A stretch of 64,000 nt of DNA, from the NCBI GenBank assembly GCA_947167125.1, contig CAMVGT010000002.1, forward strand, positions 46,685 to 110,684. Reading direction: 5' to 3'. Source of the stretch: an uncultured Erysipelotrichaceae bacterium. Lineage in GTDB: Bacteria; Bacillota_I; Bacilli_A; Erysipelotrichales; Erysipelotrichaceae. Shown piece by piece: positions 36,610 through 47,476 of the stretch (the stretch's first letter is position 1; each line of letters begins with the position of its first letter). Below the pieces are notes generated by a model, which was not told the DNA's origin, searched no databases, and saw nothing but the letters and a program-made list of their open reading frames with translations. A program made the translations under genes and the position numbers.

Positions 36610-38084
36610 TCAGAGAACGACGCCGTCTTTGAAGATTGAAATCTCACGGAAGCCTTTGCGTTCTGTGCATGTCTTCTGACCGGATGCTGTCTTGATGACA
36701 AGATCCAGCAGATCCGAACCTGCTTCATCGAGAGTTTTATCTCCGTCAGCGACAGCTCCGGCATTGAAATCAATCCAGTTTGCCTTCTTTGTCGCAAGCG
36801 GTGTGTTGGTCGCGATCTTCATGGTAGGTGCCGGTGCGCCGAACGGTGTTCCGCGTCCGGTTGTAAAGAGAATCATATGTGCGCCTGCTGCTGTAAGAGC
36901 AGTTGCGGATACCAGGTCATTGCCCGGTCCGTAAAGCAGGTTGAGTCCCTTTGTTGTAACCTGTTCAGCATATCCGATGACATCGGCGATCGGAGCTGTT
37001 CCGCCCTTCTGTACGCATCCGCAGGATTTGTCTTCCAGTGTGGTGATACCGCCCTGCTTGTTGCCCGGGGAAGGATTGTCATAGACAACTTCATTATGGG
37101 AAATGAAGTAGTTCTTGAATCCGTTGAGCATGCCGGCAGCCTTGTTGAAGACTTCTTCATTGACGCAGCGGTCAAGCAGGAAGCTTTCAGCACCGAACAT
37201 TTCAGGCACTTCCGTCAGAATGGTTGTGCCGCCCATCGCAGTCAGAAGATCGGAGAAACGGCCGACAGTCGGGTTGGCTGTAATGCCGGAAAGCCCGTCG
37301 GATCCGCCGCACTTCATGCCGACAACCAGTTCACTTGCGCTGATTTCCTCACGCTTGAACTGGGAAGCGAATGCGGCGCATTCCTCGAGCAGTTTTCTGC
37401 CTGCTTCAAATTCATCTTCAACCTGCTGGCAGGTAAGGAATTTGACACGTTCAGGATCGTAATCGCCCAGTTCCGCAAGGAACTGTTCATGGGTCAGGTT
37501 TTCGCATCCAAGGCTCAGCACCAGAACAGCGCCGGCATTGGGATGGCGGACCAGGGAAGCCAGAAGCTTTCTGGTCTGGGCATGGTCATGGCCGGTCTGG
37601 GAACATCCGAACGGATGTGTGAATGTATACAGGCCGTCGATGGAACCTGTTACCAGATCCTGGTTGTCTCTGACCAGCACTTTTGCCACATCATTGACAC
37701 AGCCAACAGTCGGGATGATCCAGATTTCATTGCGGATCGCAGCCCTTCCGTCCTTTCGGCGATAGCCCATGAATGTGCGCGGCTCAAGCGGCTGCTGAAC
37801 CGGATTCTTCGGGCAGTATGTATATTCAACTTCACCGGACAGGTTGGTTGCCATGTTGTGTGTATGAACCCAGTGTCCCTGCTGAATGTCCGCTGTCGCG
37901 TGTCCGATCGGCAGACCGTATTTGACGATTGTATCGCCTTCATGGATGTCCTTCAGCGCCGCTTTGTGGCCCTGGGGAATATCCTCCTTGATTTCAACAC
38001 CGCTGAATACAGTACCGGCTTTGATCGGATGCAATGCTACAGCAACATTGTCGGTTTCATTGATCCGGATGAAATCAAGCATCT
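36610..38084 (-). CDS. uxaA: Altronate dehydratase (UxaA family)
   Basis: MLDFIRINETDNVAVALHPIKAG SAF-like N-term; FMGYRRKDGRAAIRNEIWIIPTVGCVND; GGSDGLSGITANPTVGRFSDLL. Confidence 0.92.
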
Positions 38085-39589
38085 GCTTCTCCCTTCTCAA
38101 GAGCCTTTGCGTATGCCGCAAGAGCTCCTTCGCTGCGGATTAATTCAAGTGCCTTGCAGGCTGCTTCTTCAAATCCTTCGATGGAAGTCAGATCCATACC
38201 CCACATGCGTTCATCTGTCATGACTGCATGTGTCAGTTCAGCGGCTGTATCATTTCTGTGGTCATAGTAGAATTCGAGAACGAAACGGTCATCGCTGACT
38301 GTGTATGTGTTTCCTGCAGCTCTCCTGCATACAAGACCTGCATCTGTGAGTTCCTGGATGTCATTGGAATAGAATGCCATGTATGCACCGAAGCTTGTAG
38401 CCAGGCACTTCGGCAGTTTTCCTGTCTTTTCCTTGTATTCAATCAGGCTGGGGAGGTCTCTTGCACGCCACTTCGATGTGGAGTTGAGGGAGATGCTCAT
38501 CAGTTCATGATTGACGAACGGGTTGTTGAAGCGGTCCTGAACAGCGCTTGCGAAATTCATCAGATCGTCTTTGTCAAGCGGCAGTGTCGGGATGACTTCG
38601 TCATACAGCATGGTGTTCATGAAGTTCAGAACTGTTTCATTCTGCATGCAGTCGCGGACGATATCGAATCCGGCAAGGTAAGCACCGAGAACAAATCCTG
38701 TATGAGCACCGTTGAGAATGCGGACTTTGCGCTTCTTGTACGGTGTGACATCCGGTACAACCGGGCAGTTCAGGCCGGCCTTCTTGAACGGAAGCTTGTC
38801 TTCCAGCCATGCCGGGCCTTCAATATTCCAGACGCCGAATACTTCGCCTACATCGAGCAGCGGATCGGAATAGCCGTGCAGCTGTTCGAGACGTTCAACT
38901 TCCTTCGGATCGCGGATGCGGCCCGGAACAATTCTGTCTACGAGTGTGGAGCAGAACAGGCAGTCTTCATTGACATATCTGCGGAATTCATCGGACAGTT
39001 CCCACTGGTCGATATACTGGTTGACGCACTTGAGCAGTTCTTTGCCGTTGTTGTCGATCAGTTCGCATGACAGAATGACAAGACCTTTCTGTCCGGCATT
39101 GAAGCGTTCCAGGAGAACCTGTGTCAGTTTGCCCGGGAATGAGGAAGCAGGTCTGTCTTCCTTCTGGCATGCAGGATCATAAACGATACCTGCTTCTGTT
39201 GTATTGGAGACAACATATTCGAGATCTGCAGAGCGTGCAACTTCCATCATTGCGTCATAATCAGCATCTGAATACGGATCAAGACATCTTGAAACAACGG
39301 AAATCACTCTCTTGCGGTCTACTTTTTCACCGTTTTCACGGCCGCGCAGATACAGTGTATAAAGGCCTTCCTGTTCATTGATCAGGCCTGCAAGTCCTCC
39401 TCTGATCGGGCATACAAGAACGCATTTTCCGTTCCAGCCTGCCTTTTCATTGGACACATCAAACCAATAGTCAGCAAATGCACGCAGGAAGTTTCCTTCG
39501 CCGAACTGAAGTACCTTTTCCGGAGCCTTCTCCAGAATATATCCGTCATAGCCGGATTCTCTCAGTACTTCATAATTTATTTTTTTCAT
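38075..39589 (-). CDS. uxaB: Tagaturonate reductase (mannitol dehydrogenase family)
   Basis: KVLQFGEGNFLRAFADYWFDVSNEKAGWNGKCVLVCPIRGG...KVRILNGAHTGFVLGAYLAGFDIVRDCM. Confidence 0.92.
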   Translation of the reverse strand: MKKINYEVLRESGYDGYILEKAPEKVLQFGEGNFLRAFADYWFDVSNEKAGWNGKCVLVCPIRGGLAGLINEQEGLYTLYLRGRENGEKVDRKRVISVVSRCLDPYSDADYDAMMEVARSADLEYVVSNTTEAGIVYDPACQKEDRPASSFPGKLTQVLLERFNAGQKGLVILSCELIDNNGKELLKCVNQYIDQWELSDEFRRYVNEDCLFCSTLVDRIVPGRIRDPKEVERLEQLHGYSDPLLDVGEVFGVWNIEGPAWLEDKLPFKKAGLNCPVVPDVTPYKKRKVRILNGAHTGFVLGAYLAGFDIVRDCMQNETVLNFMNTMLYDEVIPTLPLDKDDLMNFASAVQDRFNNPFVNHELMSISLNSTSKWRARDLPSLIEYKEKTGKLPKCLATSFGAYMAFYSNDIQELTDAGLVCRRAAGNTYTVSDDRFVLEFYYDHRNDTAAELTHAVMTDERMWGMDLTSIEGFEEAACKALELIRSEGALAAYAKALEKGEADA

Positions 39590-39661
39590 AATCGCGGTTC
39601 TCCTTTCATTTCCCACAATTAAATAAGTGAAGATACTTACGTACCTTCACTCTGTTTCCTA

Positions 39662-40441
39662 TCAGGGTACGTAATCAAATCGACGGTTGATCCATGTCAA
39701 GCAGAGAGGCACCCATTGCCTGCATACATCATCAGGCGTTTCGACCTCCTGCGTACACATGGATATTCCGTGTACGCCTGTCTCAAATAGATGATATTCA
39801 AACGGTATATGGTGCTTTTTCAGCTCCACCGCCAGCATCAGGCTGTTTTCCGGCGGGACGCTGGTGTCCTCGCCGCCATGCCACATAAATGTCGGCGGAA
39901 AGTCGGAAGTCACATGATCCGGCAGATGCATCATTTCACGCATCTGAGGATCGCTTCCGCTGACCCACATTGCCGATTCCTCATGGGCAAATTCTTTTGT
40001 GCTGATTACCGGATAGCAGAGAATCAGTGCATCCGGACGGATGTCATTGCCGGTGCCGACTGCCGGATCGTTCCAGTACGCCGCGAGTGTGGCCGCAAGA
40101 TGGCCGCCGGCGGAAAATCCGAGCACGGCAATTTTTTCAGGATCAATATGCCATTCCGCACAGTTTTTCCGGATGGTCCGGATACACTGTGCCAGTTCTC
40201 TGAACGGCCTGAAATCTGCTGCTTTTTCCCCGCATGAGTATTCCAGAATGAAGACCTGCCAGCCCTGAGCCAGGAATGCAAATGCGACGGGATCTTTTTC
40301 ACGCGGAGATCTCCAGCGGTAGGCACCGCCCGGACAGATCACAAGTGCCGGACGGATCTTATGCGCCTTCAGAGTTTCATAATCCTCCTGAAGACAGCCG
40401 CGCACTTCCGCTTCATCCGCAGCGAATGAAATCAGCCTCAT
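39662..40441 (-). CDS. Alpha/beta-hydrolase esterase (acetylesterase-like) in pectin locus
   Basis: PALVICPGGAYRWRSPREKDPVAFAFLAQGW; IAVLGFSAGGHLAATLA; PTFMWHGGEDTSVPPENS. Confidence 0.85.
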   Translation of the reverse strand: MRLISFAADEAEVRGCLQEDYETLKAHKIRPALVICPGGAYRWRSPREKDPVAFAFLAQGWQVFILEYSCGEKAADFRPFRELAQCIRTIRKNCAEWHIDPEKIAVLGFSAGGHLAATLAAYWNDPAVGTGNDIRPDALILCYPVISTKEFAHEESAMWVSGSDPQMREMMHLPDHVTSDFPPTFMWHGGEDTSVPPENSLMLAVELKKHHIPFEYHLFETGVHGISMCTQEVETPDDVCRQWVPLCLTWINRRFDYVP

Positions 40442-41238
40442 CCCGGCTGCTTGCCGATGTAGGCAAGAATACCGCCGTCAACGTACAGGATATGTCCGTT
40501 GACGAAGTTGGATGCGTCAGAAGCCAGGAATACTGCAGGTCCCTGCAGATCTTCCGGTGTTCCCCAGCGTGCTGCCGGTGTCTTGGCAACGATGAACTGA
40601 TCAAACGGATGTCTCGATCCGTCTGGCTGTCTCTCTCTTAACGGAGCTGTCTGCGGTGTCGCAATGTAGCCCGGGCCGATGCCGTTGCACTGAATGTTGG
40701 CTTCGCCGTATTCGGAGCAGATGTTTCTTGTGAGCATCTTTAATCCGCCCTTTGCGGCTGCGTAAGCGGATACTGTCTCACGGCCCAGTTCGGACATCAT
40801 GGAGCAGATGTTGATGATCTTGCCATGGCCCTTTTTGATCATTCCCGGGATAACTGCCTTGGAAACGATGAACGGAGCGTTGAGGTCAACGTCGATGACC
40901 TGACGGAATTCAGCAGCGCTCATTTCTGTCATCGGAATACGCTTGATGATTCCTGCGTTGTTGACAAGGATATCAATTGTGCCGAGTTCCTTTTCAATGT
41001 CTTCAACCATAGCTTTGACTTCATCTTCTTTTGTGCAGTCAGCCACATAGCCGCGGGCGTCAATGCCGAGCTCGCGGTAGCTCGCAAGTGCCTTCTGCCG
41101 TGATTCCTCACTGCGGCAGTTGAAGGCGATCTTTGCGCCGGCTTCTGCATATGCAGATGCGATCGCGAAACCGATTCCGTAAACTGCTCCGGTAACCAGT
41201 GCGACCTTTCCGTCAAGGCGGAATGAATTCATATCCAT
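40438..41238 (-). CDS. kduD: SDR oxidoreductase, 2-deoxy-D-gluconate 3-dehydrogenase-like
   Basis: FRLDGKVALVTGAVYGIGFAIASAYAEAGAKIAFNCRSEE; adjacent to KduI. Confidence 0.83.
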   Translation of the reverse strand: MDMNSFRLDGKVALVTGAVYGIGFAIASAYAEAGAKIAFNCRSEESRQKALASYRELGIDARGYVADCTKEDEVKAMVEDIEKELGTIDILVNNAGIIKRIPMTEMSAAEFRQVIDVDLNAPFIVSKAVIPGMIKKGHGKIINICSMMSELGRETVSAYAAAKGGLKMLTRNICSEYGEANIQCNGIGPGYIATPQTAPLRERQPDGSRHPFDQFIVAKTPAARWGTPEDLQGPAVFLASDASNFVNGHILYVDGGILAYIGKQPG

Positions 41239-41311
41239 ATATAACCTCCTTACAATGCGTATCTGCCTGATTCAGGCAGATACCGCATGTCATTGTATTT
41301 TGATGAAAGAC

Positions 41312-42154
41312 TTATTCCAGGTCAGTAGGCATCAGATTGTCCATGTCATCAAATGCCTGGTTTTCTCCGCCCATTGCCCAGATAAATGTGTAGTTGGAAG
41401 TTCCGCAGCCGCTGTGGATTGACCAGGACGGGGAAATAACTGCATCAAAGTTCTTCATAACCAGATGTCTTGTTTCCTTCGGCTGTCCCATCAGATGGAT
41501 GACTGCTTCACCTTCCGGAATTTCAAAGTATGTGTAAACTTCCATACGGCGCTCATGTGTATGACTCGGCATTGTGTTCCAGACACTGCCTTCGGCAAGC
41601 TGAGTCAGACCCATGGAGAGCTGGCATGTTTCCAGAACATCCGGATGGATGAACTGGTTGATTACACGCTTGTTTGCTGTTTTGACATCACCGGTCGGAC
41701 GGTGGTTTGCATTCTCAAAGGAGAGGAATGTTGTCTTGCAGGGCTTATGAGCCGGTGTGGACGCAAGGTAGAACTTTGCAGGATTTTCCGGATCATTGCT
41801 TTCGAAATAAACTTCCTTTGTTTCCTTTGTGATATAGAGGCAGTCCTCATATCCCATCTCATAACGGACGCCATCCGCTGTGATCGCGCCGGCACCGCCG
41901 AGATTGAATACGCCTGCTTCACGGCGTTCCAGGAAGTATTCTGTTCCGAAGTTCGCCCAGATATCGATTCCCTTGTCAATGGACAGCTTTTCATGTACAG
42001 GCATAATTCCCAGGATGACCATTCTGTCGACATGGGAATAAGTAGCCTTTACAGTGTCGGGAACGTATAAATCTGTAATCAGGAACTCATTGCGGAGTTC
42101 TTCTGTTGTATATCTTTTAACGTCGTTAGGACTTGCAGAATATCGGATATCCAT
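41312..42154 (-). CDS. kduI: 5-dehydro-4-deoxy-D-glucuronate isomerase
   Basis: MDIRYSASPNDVKRYTTEELRNEFLITDLYVPDTVKATYSHVDRMVILGIMPV; MPSHTHERRMEVYTYFEIPEGEAVIHLMGQPKETRHLVM. Confidence 0.95.
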   Translation of the reverse strand: MDIRYSASPNDVKRYTTEELRNEFLITDLYVPDTVKATYSHVDRMVILGIMPVHEKLSIDKGIDIWANFGTEYFLERREAGVFNLGGAGAITADGVRYEMGYEDCLYITKETKEVYFESNDPENPAKFYLASTPAHKPCKTTFLSFENANHRPTGDVKTANKRVINQFIHPDVLETCQLSMGLTQLAEGSVWNTMPSHTHERRMEVYTYFEIPEGEAVIHLMGQPKETRHLVMKNFDAVISPSWSIHSGCGTSNYTFIWAMGGENQAFDDMDNLMPTDLE

Positions 42155-42166
42155 ATTTCATCTCCT

Positions 42167-43246
42167 TTACATAACGCGCTTTTCTGTTTCAGCATCGAAC
42201 AGATAAACGTTCTCGTAAGGGATGTAGAAATCAATGTCCGTGTCGATTTCCGGTGTGTCATGCGGATCGACTTTGAGAATTGCCTTCTCTTCGCCTGAAG
42301 TGATGTAGACGTTCGTGTTGTCACCGAGCATTTCTGTCAGTTCAACAGAAGCGGAAATCTTATAAGCTTCATCAGTCTTGTTCAGATCAATGGATTCAGG
42401 ACGGAAGCCGAAGATGATTTCTTTTCCTTCATAATCAGCTGCCTTTGCGCCCATCTTTGCCTTCAGATCAATGGTGTTGGTACCGAATGCCATCTTGCCG
42501 CCCTTTACAGCGCCGCGCACGAAGTTCATCGGCGGTTCACCGATAAATCCGGCTACGAATACATTGGTCGGATTGAAGTAGAGTTCATACGGTGTACCGA
42601 TCTGCTGAACATAGCCGTCCTTCATAACAACAATTCTGTCGGCCAGAGTCATCGCTTCTGTCTGGTCATGGGTAACGTAAATTGTTGTAGCGCCTGTCTC
42701 ACAGTGAATTGAAGCAATTTCGGAACGCATGGTTACACGCTGCTTCGCATCAAGGTTGGAAAGAGGTTCGTCCATCAGGAAGATACCGACCTTACGGATG
42801 ATCGCACGTCCGATCGCGACACGCTGGCGCTGACCGCCGGAAAGAGCTCTCGGCAGACGGTCAAGATAATCAGTCAGACCAAGAATCGCTGCGGTTTTCT
42901 TAACCTTTTCTTCAATCACTTCTTCATCAACGCCCTGCAGTGTCAGACCAAAGGCGATATTGTCAAAAACTGTCATCTGCGGATAGAGAGCATAGCTTTG
43001 GAAGACCATCGCCACCTCGCGCTCACGCGGACCAAGTTCGTTTGCACGGTTGCCGTTGATCAGGAAGTCGCCGTTGGAAATATCCTCAAGCCCGGCAATC
43101 ATTCGCAGTGTTGTTGATTTACCGCATCCGGAAGGACCGACAAAGACAATGAATTCACCCTTATCGATTTCCAGGTTAAAGTCATGCACTGCATGAAAAC
43201 CGTTCGGATAAATCTTATTAATGTTTTTCAAAGTAATGTATGCCAT
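42167..43246 (-). CDS. Sugar ABC transporter ATP-binding protein (MsmK/UgpC-like)
   Basis: FVGPSGCGKSTTLRMIAGLEDISNG; LSGGQRQRVAIGRAI; FLMDEPLSNLDAKQRVTMRSEI. Confidence 0.93.
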   Translation of the reverse strand: MAYITLKNINKIYPNGFHAVHDFNLEIDKGEFIVFVGPSGCGKSTTLRMIAGLEDISNGDFLINGNRANELGPREREVAMVFQSYALYPQMTVFDNIAFGLTLQGVDEEVIEEKVKKTAAILGLTDYLDRLPRALSGGQRQRVAIGRAIIRKVGIFLMDEPLSNLDAKQRVTMRSEIASIHCETGATTIYVTHDQTEAMTLADRIVVMKDGYVQQIGTPYELYFNPTNVFVAGFIGEPPMNFVRGAVKGGKMAFGTNTIDLKAKMGAKAADYEGKEIIFGFRPESIDLNKTDEAYKISASVELTEMLGDNTNVYITSGEEKAILKVDPHDTPEIDTDIDFYIPYENVYLFDAETEKRVM

Positions 43247-43293
43247 AAATATCGCCTCCTAGCGTATTAATGTATTGGCTGTTGGAAGACCGC

Positions 43294-44070
43294 CTACTGA
43301 TAGATTTTTGTACTTTCGGAATCAGTAAGCATCGGAGTATCGCTGACATAGTTTTTCGGAGATACCCCGTATTTTCTTTTGAACATTTTGGAGAAATACA
43401 GCGGATCATTGTAGCCGCACTGTCTGGCGACCTGGGAAATATTCAGGCCGGCTTCCGCCATCCCGAGTATCTTGGCCGCATTCTCAAGACGGATTTCAGT
43501 CAGAAACTGTCTTGGCGTCATACCGACTTCCTGCTTGAATATTTTCTTCAGGTATTCGGTACTGAACGAGAATGATGTCAGATACTGATTCAGATCGAAA
43601 TTCGGATCGGGATAGTTTTTCAGAACTGTATCCGAAATCTGGCGGACGATGTCAGTGAATGACATCTCCGTGCCGATCATTGTTTCCAATGTCGCAACAA
43701 TCAGCTGCGCATAGATCGGAAGCAGTGTGCTGCTGGCAAGGCTGTCAACTGAATAGTAATAGAACAGTGCTGAGAAGGCATTTCTCAGATGTCCGTTTTT
43801 CAGACCGGGAATGACGAGCGGTTCTGTGATGTTCAGAGAAACATCTCTCATCACGCAATGGATATTGGTAAAACCTTCTTCTCCGTTGTTTTTATGTGCA
43901 ATCATCGGCGGAATAATCGCTACGCTGTCTTCTTCATAAGCGAGCGTTTTATTGCCGAACACAAGTTCACCGCTGCCGCCGGTGCAGTAAATCAATTCAC
44001 AGTCATTGTGCAGATGCTTAGCTACATGATGGGTAAGCGAGTGCTTACCAACATATACAATGTCATTCAT
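43294..44070 (-). CDS. AraC family transcriptional regulator
   Basis: C-terminal double HTH TEYLKKIFKQEVGMTPRQFLTEIRLENAAKILGMAEAGLNISQVARQCGYNDPLYFSKMFKRKYGVSPKNY; N-terminal cupin-like domain. Confidence 0.92.
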   Translation of the reverse strand: MNDIVYVGKHSLTHHVAKHLHNDCELIYCTGGSGELVFGNKTLAYEEDSVAIIPPMIAHKNNGEEGFTNIHCVMRDVSLNITEPLVIPGLKNGHLRNAFSALFYYYSVDSLASSTLLPIYAQLIVATLETMIGTEMSFTDIVRQISDTVLKNYPDPNFDLNQYLTSFSFSTEYLKKIFKQEVGMTPRQFLTEIRLENAAKILGMAEAGLNISQVARQCGYNDPLYFSKMFKRKYGVSPKNYVSDTPMLTDSESTKIYQ

Positions 44071-44079
44071 GGGCTGCCA

Positions 44080-45213
44080 TCATGCACTTCTGCGTTTCAC
44101 TTCTGTATACGCAAGGATAAACGGTGCCACTCCTTTTGCGTCATTCTCCACAATCGGTTCAGAAATGTAGTATTCATAGGAACCATCGCGTCTTCTGTTG
44201 TTTTCAGGACCGAGTCCTGCAACCAGACAGATTCCGCCGAGGTTGATTCCCGTATCAGTGAATTTGAGGTATCTGTCCATGATACCCTGGAAGGTTTTTT
44301 CTCCGGCTTCGGCAAAGTCTTCGGAAAGAATTCCAAGACGTGCTCCCTTCAGCATTGCATATGCCATCATGGCGCTGCCGCTGGTTTCAAGGTAGTTGCC
44401 TTCTCTGCCGGGCTGATCAGGCACCTGCCAGTACATGCCGGTTTCCTCATCGGCATATCTGCGCATCGCCTTCATCAGATCCGCAAAAATCGCAGTCAGT
44501 TCATCCCTTTCGGGTCCTTCGGGAATAATTTCCGAAAGATCCGCCATGGCTACCGCGAACCATCCGAGCGATCTCAGCCAGTAGTTCTTTGAACAGCCGG
44601 TTTCAGGATCTGCCCAGAACGCAGTCTTTGAAGCATCATAGCCATGGAAATAAAGGCCTGTTTCTGCTGAGCGCATCCGCTGATTGACAGTTCTGATCTG
44701 TTTGATGATGTCACTGTAATCATGGTCGCCGAAGTATTTTTCATACAGAGCTCTGAACGGCTGTGCCATGTAGATGCCGTCCAGCCATACCTGATTGGGA
44801 TAAATTGCTTTGTGCCAGAAGTTTCCTTCATATGTGCGGGGCTGTGCTTCCAGCTGGCTGTAAAGCCTTCCGGCTGCCAGTCTGTACTTTTCCTTGCCTG
44901 TCTTTTCATACAGTTCAAAGAGCACTCTGCCCTCGTTGATGTCATCAAGATTGGCTTTATCCGCCTCAAGTGTCAGGATTGTACCGTCCTGCTGAACATA
45001 ATAGTCTGCGACAGTTTCAGCGAATGCTTCATAACGCGCATCGCCTGTGATGCGTGTCATTTCCATCAGGGCTGTAAGCATGCAGCCATCGATGTAATTC
45101 CATGTTCCCTTTTTGCCTTCCCGGATCTTCTCCAGGTTCCACATCGTTTTCTCCGGTGTGGATTCATTGACAAGTCTGAGAACATAGTCATCTATTCTAG
45201 AGTAATCATTCAT
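44080..45213 (-). CDS. GH105 unsaturated glucuronyl/rhamnogalacturonyl hydrolase (YteR/YesR-like)
   Basis: WNYIDGCMLTALMEMTRITGDARYEAFAE; WHKAIYPNQVWLDGIYMAQPFRALYEKYF; YWLRSLGWFAVAMADL. Confidence 0.9.
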   Translation of the reverse strand: MNDYSRIDDYVLRLVNESTPEKTMWNLEKIREGKKGTWNYIDGCMLTALMEMTRITGDARYEAFAETVADYYVQQDGTILTLEADKANLDDINEGRVLFELYEKTGKEKYRLAAGRLYSQLEAQPRTYEGNFWHKAIYPNQVWLDGIYMAQPFRALYEKYFGDHDYSDIIKQIRTVNQRMRSAETGLYFHGYDASKTAFWADPETGCSKNYWLRSLGWFAVAMADLSEIIPEGPERDELTAIFADLMKAMRRYADEETGMYWQVPDQPGREGNYLETSGSAMMAYAMLKGARLGILSEDFAEAGEKTFQGIMDRYLKFTDTGINLGGICLVAGLGPENNRRRDGSYEYYISEPIVENDAKGVAPFILAYTEVKRRSA

Positions 45214-46790
45214 AGATCTGACCCTTCGGTGCTGATCGATTCATAATGATCTGCGATCACTTTGTCACCGACAGCGCCTTCCACTTTTACATTCTTAAGA
45301 GAGATTTCGCGTACATTGTCAAGATACAGTCCGAGACGGCATCTCTTTTCGGCGAAATTCTGCATAGCCGGAATACCGGGCTGTGAATTCTCCGCAAATT
45401 TCACGGAGATATTTTCAAATTCAACCCGGTCGATCGGACTTTCGGGAAGTCCGTCGATGTAGCAGGCAGCCACTTCCGCGTCCACACATTCCATATTCTT
45501 GAACTCGAAGAATCCCATATGAGGTGTGCGGTCATCCACAGGAAGATGTTCCCTGCTCCAAACATATTCGGTAAAACGGTCAGGATCGACGCAGTTGTAC
45601 CACATATTGATAACAATCGGCGTCAGAACCTTTTCCATACGGATATTGTCAAAAATCACATTGGTAATAATGCTTTCCTTACCTCTTCCGCGTCTGGACT
45701 TGATGCGCAGACCGCGGTCTGTTTCCCTGAACAGGCACTGGGTAACGGAAACATTGCGGATGCCGGCAGAAAGTTCGCTGCCGAGTGTCATTGCGCCGTG
45801 TCCGAATTCCATCAGACAGTTGCGGACTGTGTAATGGTCAGCCGGCACATGGTATTTCATTGCCATATCGAACTTGCCGGATTTGATTGCGATGCAGTCA
45901 TCTCCTACCGAGAAGCGGCATCCGATCATATCGACATAATCGCAGCTTTCCGGATCGATCGCATCCGTATTGGGCGATACTTTCGGAGCTGTGATGAAGC
46001 AGTCCAGAATGGAAATGTTCTGTGAGAAGTACGGATGGATATGCCAGGACGGGCTGTTCGCCACGGTTACGCCATGCAGCGTAACATTCCGGCACCGGTT
46101 CAGGAATACCGCACGCGGACGCTTTGCCGGGAAACTGTTGAAATCCTTCCACCAGTCTCCGTTCATTCCGTTTCCGTCAATTCTTCCCGGACCGACAATA
46201 CGGACATCTTCAACATAAGAGCCCTGAATCAGCGACTGATAGCAGTCCTGTTCAATTCCTTCGAATCCGGCAACCGGAATTTCATTGCCGTCCATATCGG
46301 TGATAACTCCGGGGAGGATCGGATACTTTTCACGTTCCGTTGAACCGAGAAGAACAGCTCCTTTTGCGAATTCGAGGGTCATATGGCTTCTTAATGAAAT
46401 CGGAAGTGTCAGATATGTCCCTTCCGGGAAATACAGTCTTCCGTTTTCCGGAAGCATGTTGATTGCGGTCTGAATCGCAGCAGTATCATCATGTTCGCCG
46501 TTTCCTGCCGCGCCGAATGATCTGACATCAACACAGCAGCTTTCTGCAGAAGTTCTGAATGAAACTGTTTCGGTTCTGTCCGCAAAGCAGATTTCTGCCT
46601 CATATGCGGTATCAGGAGTCAGACCAAAAACGGAAAATACGTTTGTATTCCCTCTGTGCACTTCGTTTCCGCCGATTTTGACGGCGAATTCCTCACCTGC
46701 ACTGTAGGGAACTGTATTCTGCAGTTCCAAACATGCAGAACTGCTGCCGACATAAAGTGTTTTAATCATAATAAATTCATCCGTATTCAC
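45210..46790 (-). CDS. GH28 polygalacturonase-like
   Basis: VRSFGAAGNGEHDDTAAIQTAINMLPENGRLYFPEGTYLT; NTDAIDPESCDYVDMIGCRFSVGDDCIAIKSGK; GHGAMTLGSELSAGIRN. Confidence 0.92.
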   Translation of the reverse strand: MNTDEFIMIKTLYVGSSSACLELQNTVPYSAGEEFAVKIGGNEVHRGNTNVFSVFGLTPDTAYEAEICFADRTETVSFRTSAESCCVDVRSFGAAGNGEHDDTAAIQTAINMLPENGRLYFPEGTYLTLPISLRSHMTLEFAKGAVLLGSTEREKYPILPGVITDMDGNEIPVAGFEGIEQDCYQSLIQGSYVEDVRIVGPGRIDGNGMNGDWWKDFNSFPAKRPRAVFLNRCRNVTLHGVTVANSPSWHIHPYFSQNISILDCFITAPKVSPNTDAIDPESCDYVDMIGCRFSVGDDCIAIKSGKFDMAMKYHVPADHYTVRNCLMEFGHGAMTLGSELSAGIRNVSVTQCLFRETDRGLRIKSRRGRGKESIITNVIFDNIRMEKVLTPIVINMWYNCVDPDRFTEYVWSREHLPVDDRTPHMGFFEFKNMECVDAEVAACYIDGLPESPIDRVEFENISVKFAENSQPGIPAMQNFAEKRCRLGLYLDNVREISLKNVKVEGAVGDKVIADHYESISTEGSDL

Positions 46791-47410
46791 TGTTTTTGTT
46801 TCGTAAAAACACTCACGATAAAGTGTTTGATTTCAATCAGCAGTTGATCGAATCCCATATAGAACAGACCGAACATAATCGGCTCAACGCCGAGGATGAT
46901 CCGGTCAGCCTGGCCGCTGATCTTTACAAAGACCATGTTGATCAGGCTGTAAAGCGTGTAGACAAAGAAGAGTACCACGGCCGCATACAGGATATTCAGG
47001 AAGAAACTGACATATCCCCTTTTTGTAACCATGATGTATTTCTCGTTTTCACCTTTTGTCCGCTCCAGGAATCGAAGGGCATTGTTGGTAAGAATATCAG
47101 TGACGATACCCATACCGATTGAGGTTACAAGCAGTGTGTCATACACATCCGCCATGTAGATTCCGAGTCCCCAGATAAAGAAGAAACATACGGAACCGGC
47201 AAACCACCATTTGATCAGAAGCGCTTTTAACCATGCCGGCAGATGCAGACCGGTTTTGGAACGGTATTTTTTCAGTTCTTCTTCGGATACTTCCGGAGAA
47301 TTGGACTCATCCGCTTCCGCAAGGGCCTGAATCGCTTCTTTTTTCAGATCATAATAATCCGCTTCTTTTTCAACTTCAGGTTTTACCTGTTTCCTCATTC
47401 TTTTTGCCAT
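46787..47410 (-). CDS. Small membrane protein of unknown function (207 aa) in the pectin ABC transporter operon
   Basis: Several TM segments (IKWWFAGSVCFFFIWGLGIYMADV, FFLNILYAAVVLFFVYTLYSLIN); 4-bp overlap with GH28 gene. Confidence 0.7.
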   Translation of the reverse strand: MAKRMRKQVKPEVEKEADYYDLKKEAIQALAEADESNSPEVSEEELKKYRSKTGLHLPAWLKALLIKWWFAGSVCFFFIWGLGIYMADVYDTLLVTSIGMGIVTDILTNNALRFLERTKGENEKYIMVTKRGYVSFFLNILYAAVVLFFVYTLYSLINMVFVKISGQADRIILGVEPIMFGLFYMGFDQLLIEIKHFIVSVFTKQKQ

Positions 47411-47430
47411 GAACTCACCTGCTGTGGATT

Positions 47431-47469
47431 ATGTATCAGACAGCCGGCTCAGGCGGCTGTCTGATACAT
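47431..47469. other. 16-bp perfect inverted repeat, intercistronic
   Basis: ATGTATCAGACAGCCG-GCTCAGG-CGGCTGTCTGATACAT; no T-run on either strand. Confidence 0.8.
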
Positions 47470-47476
47470 CGTAATA

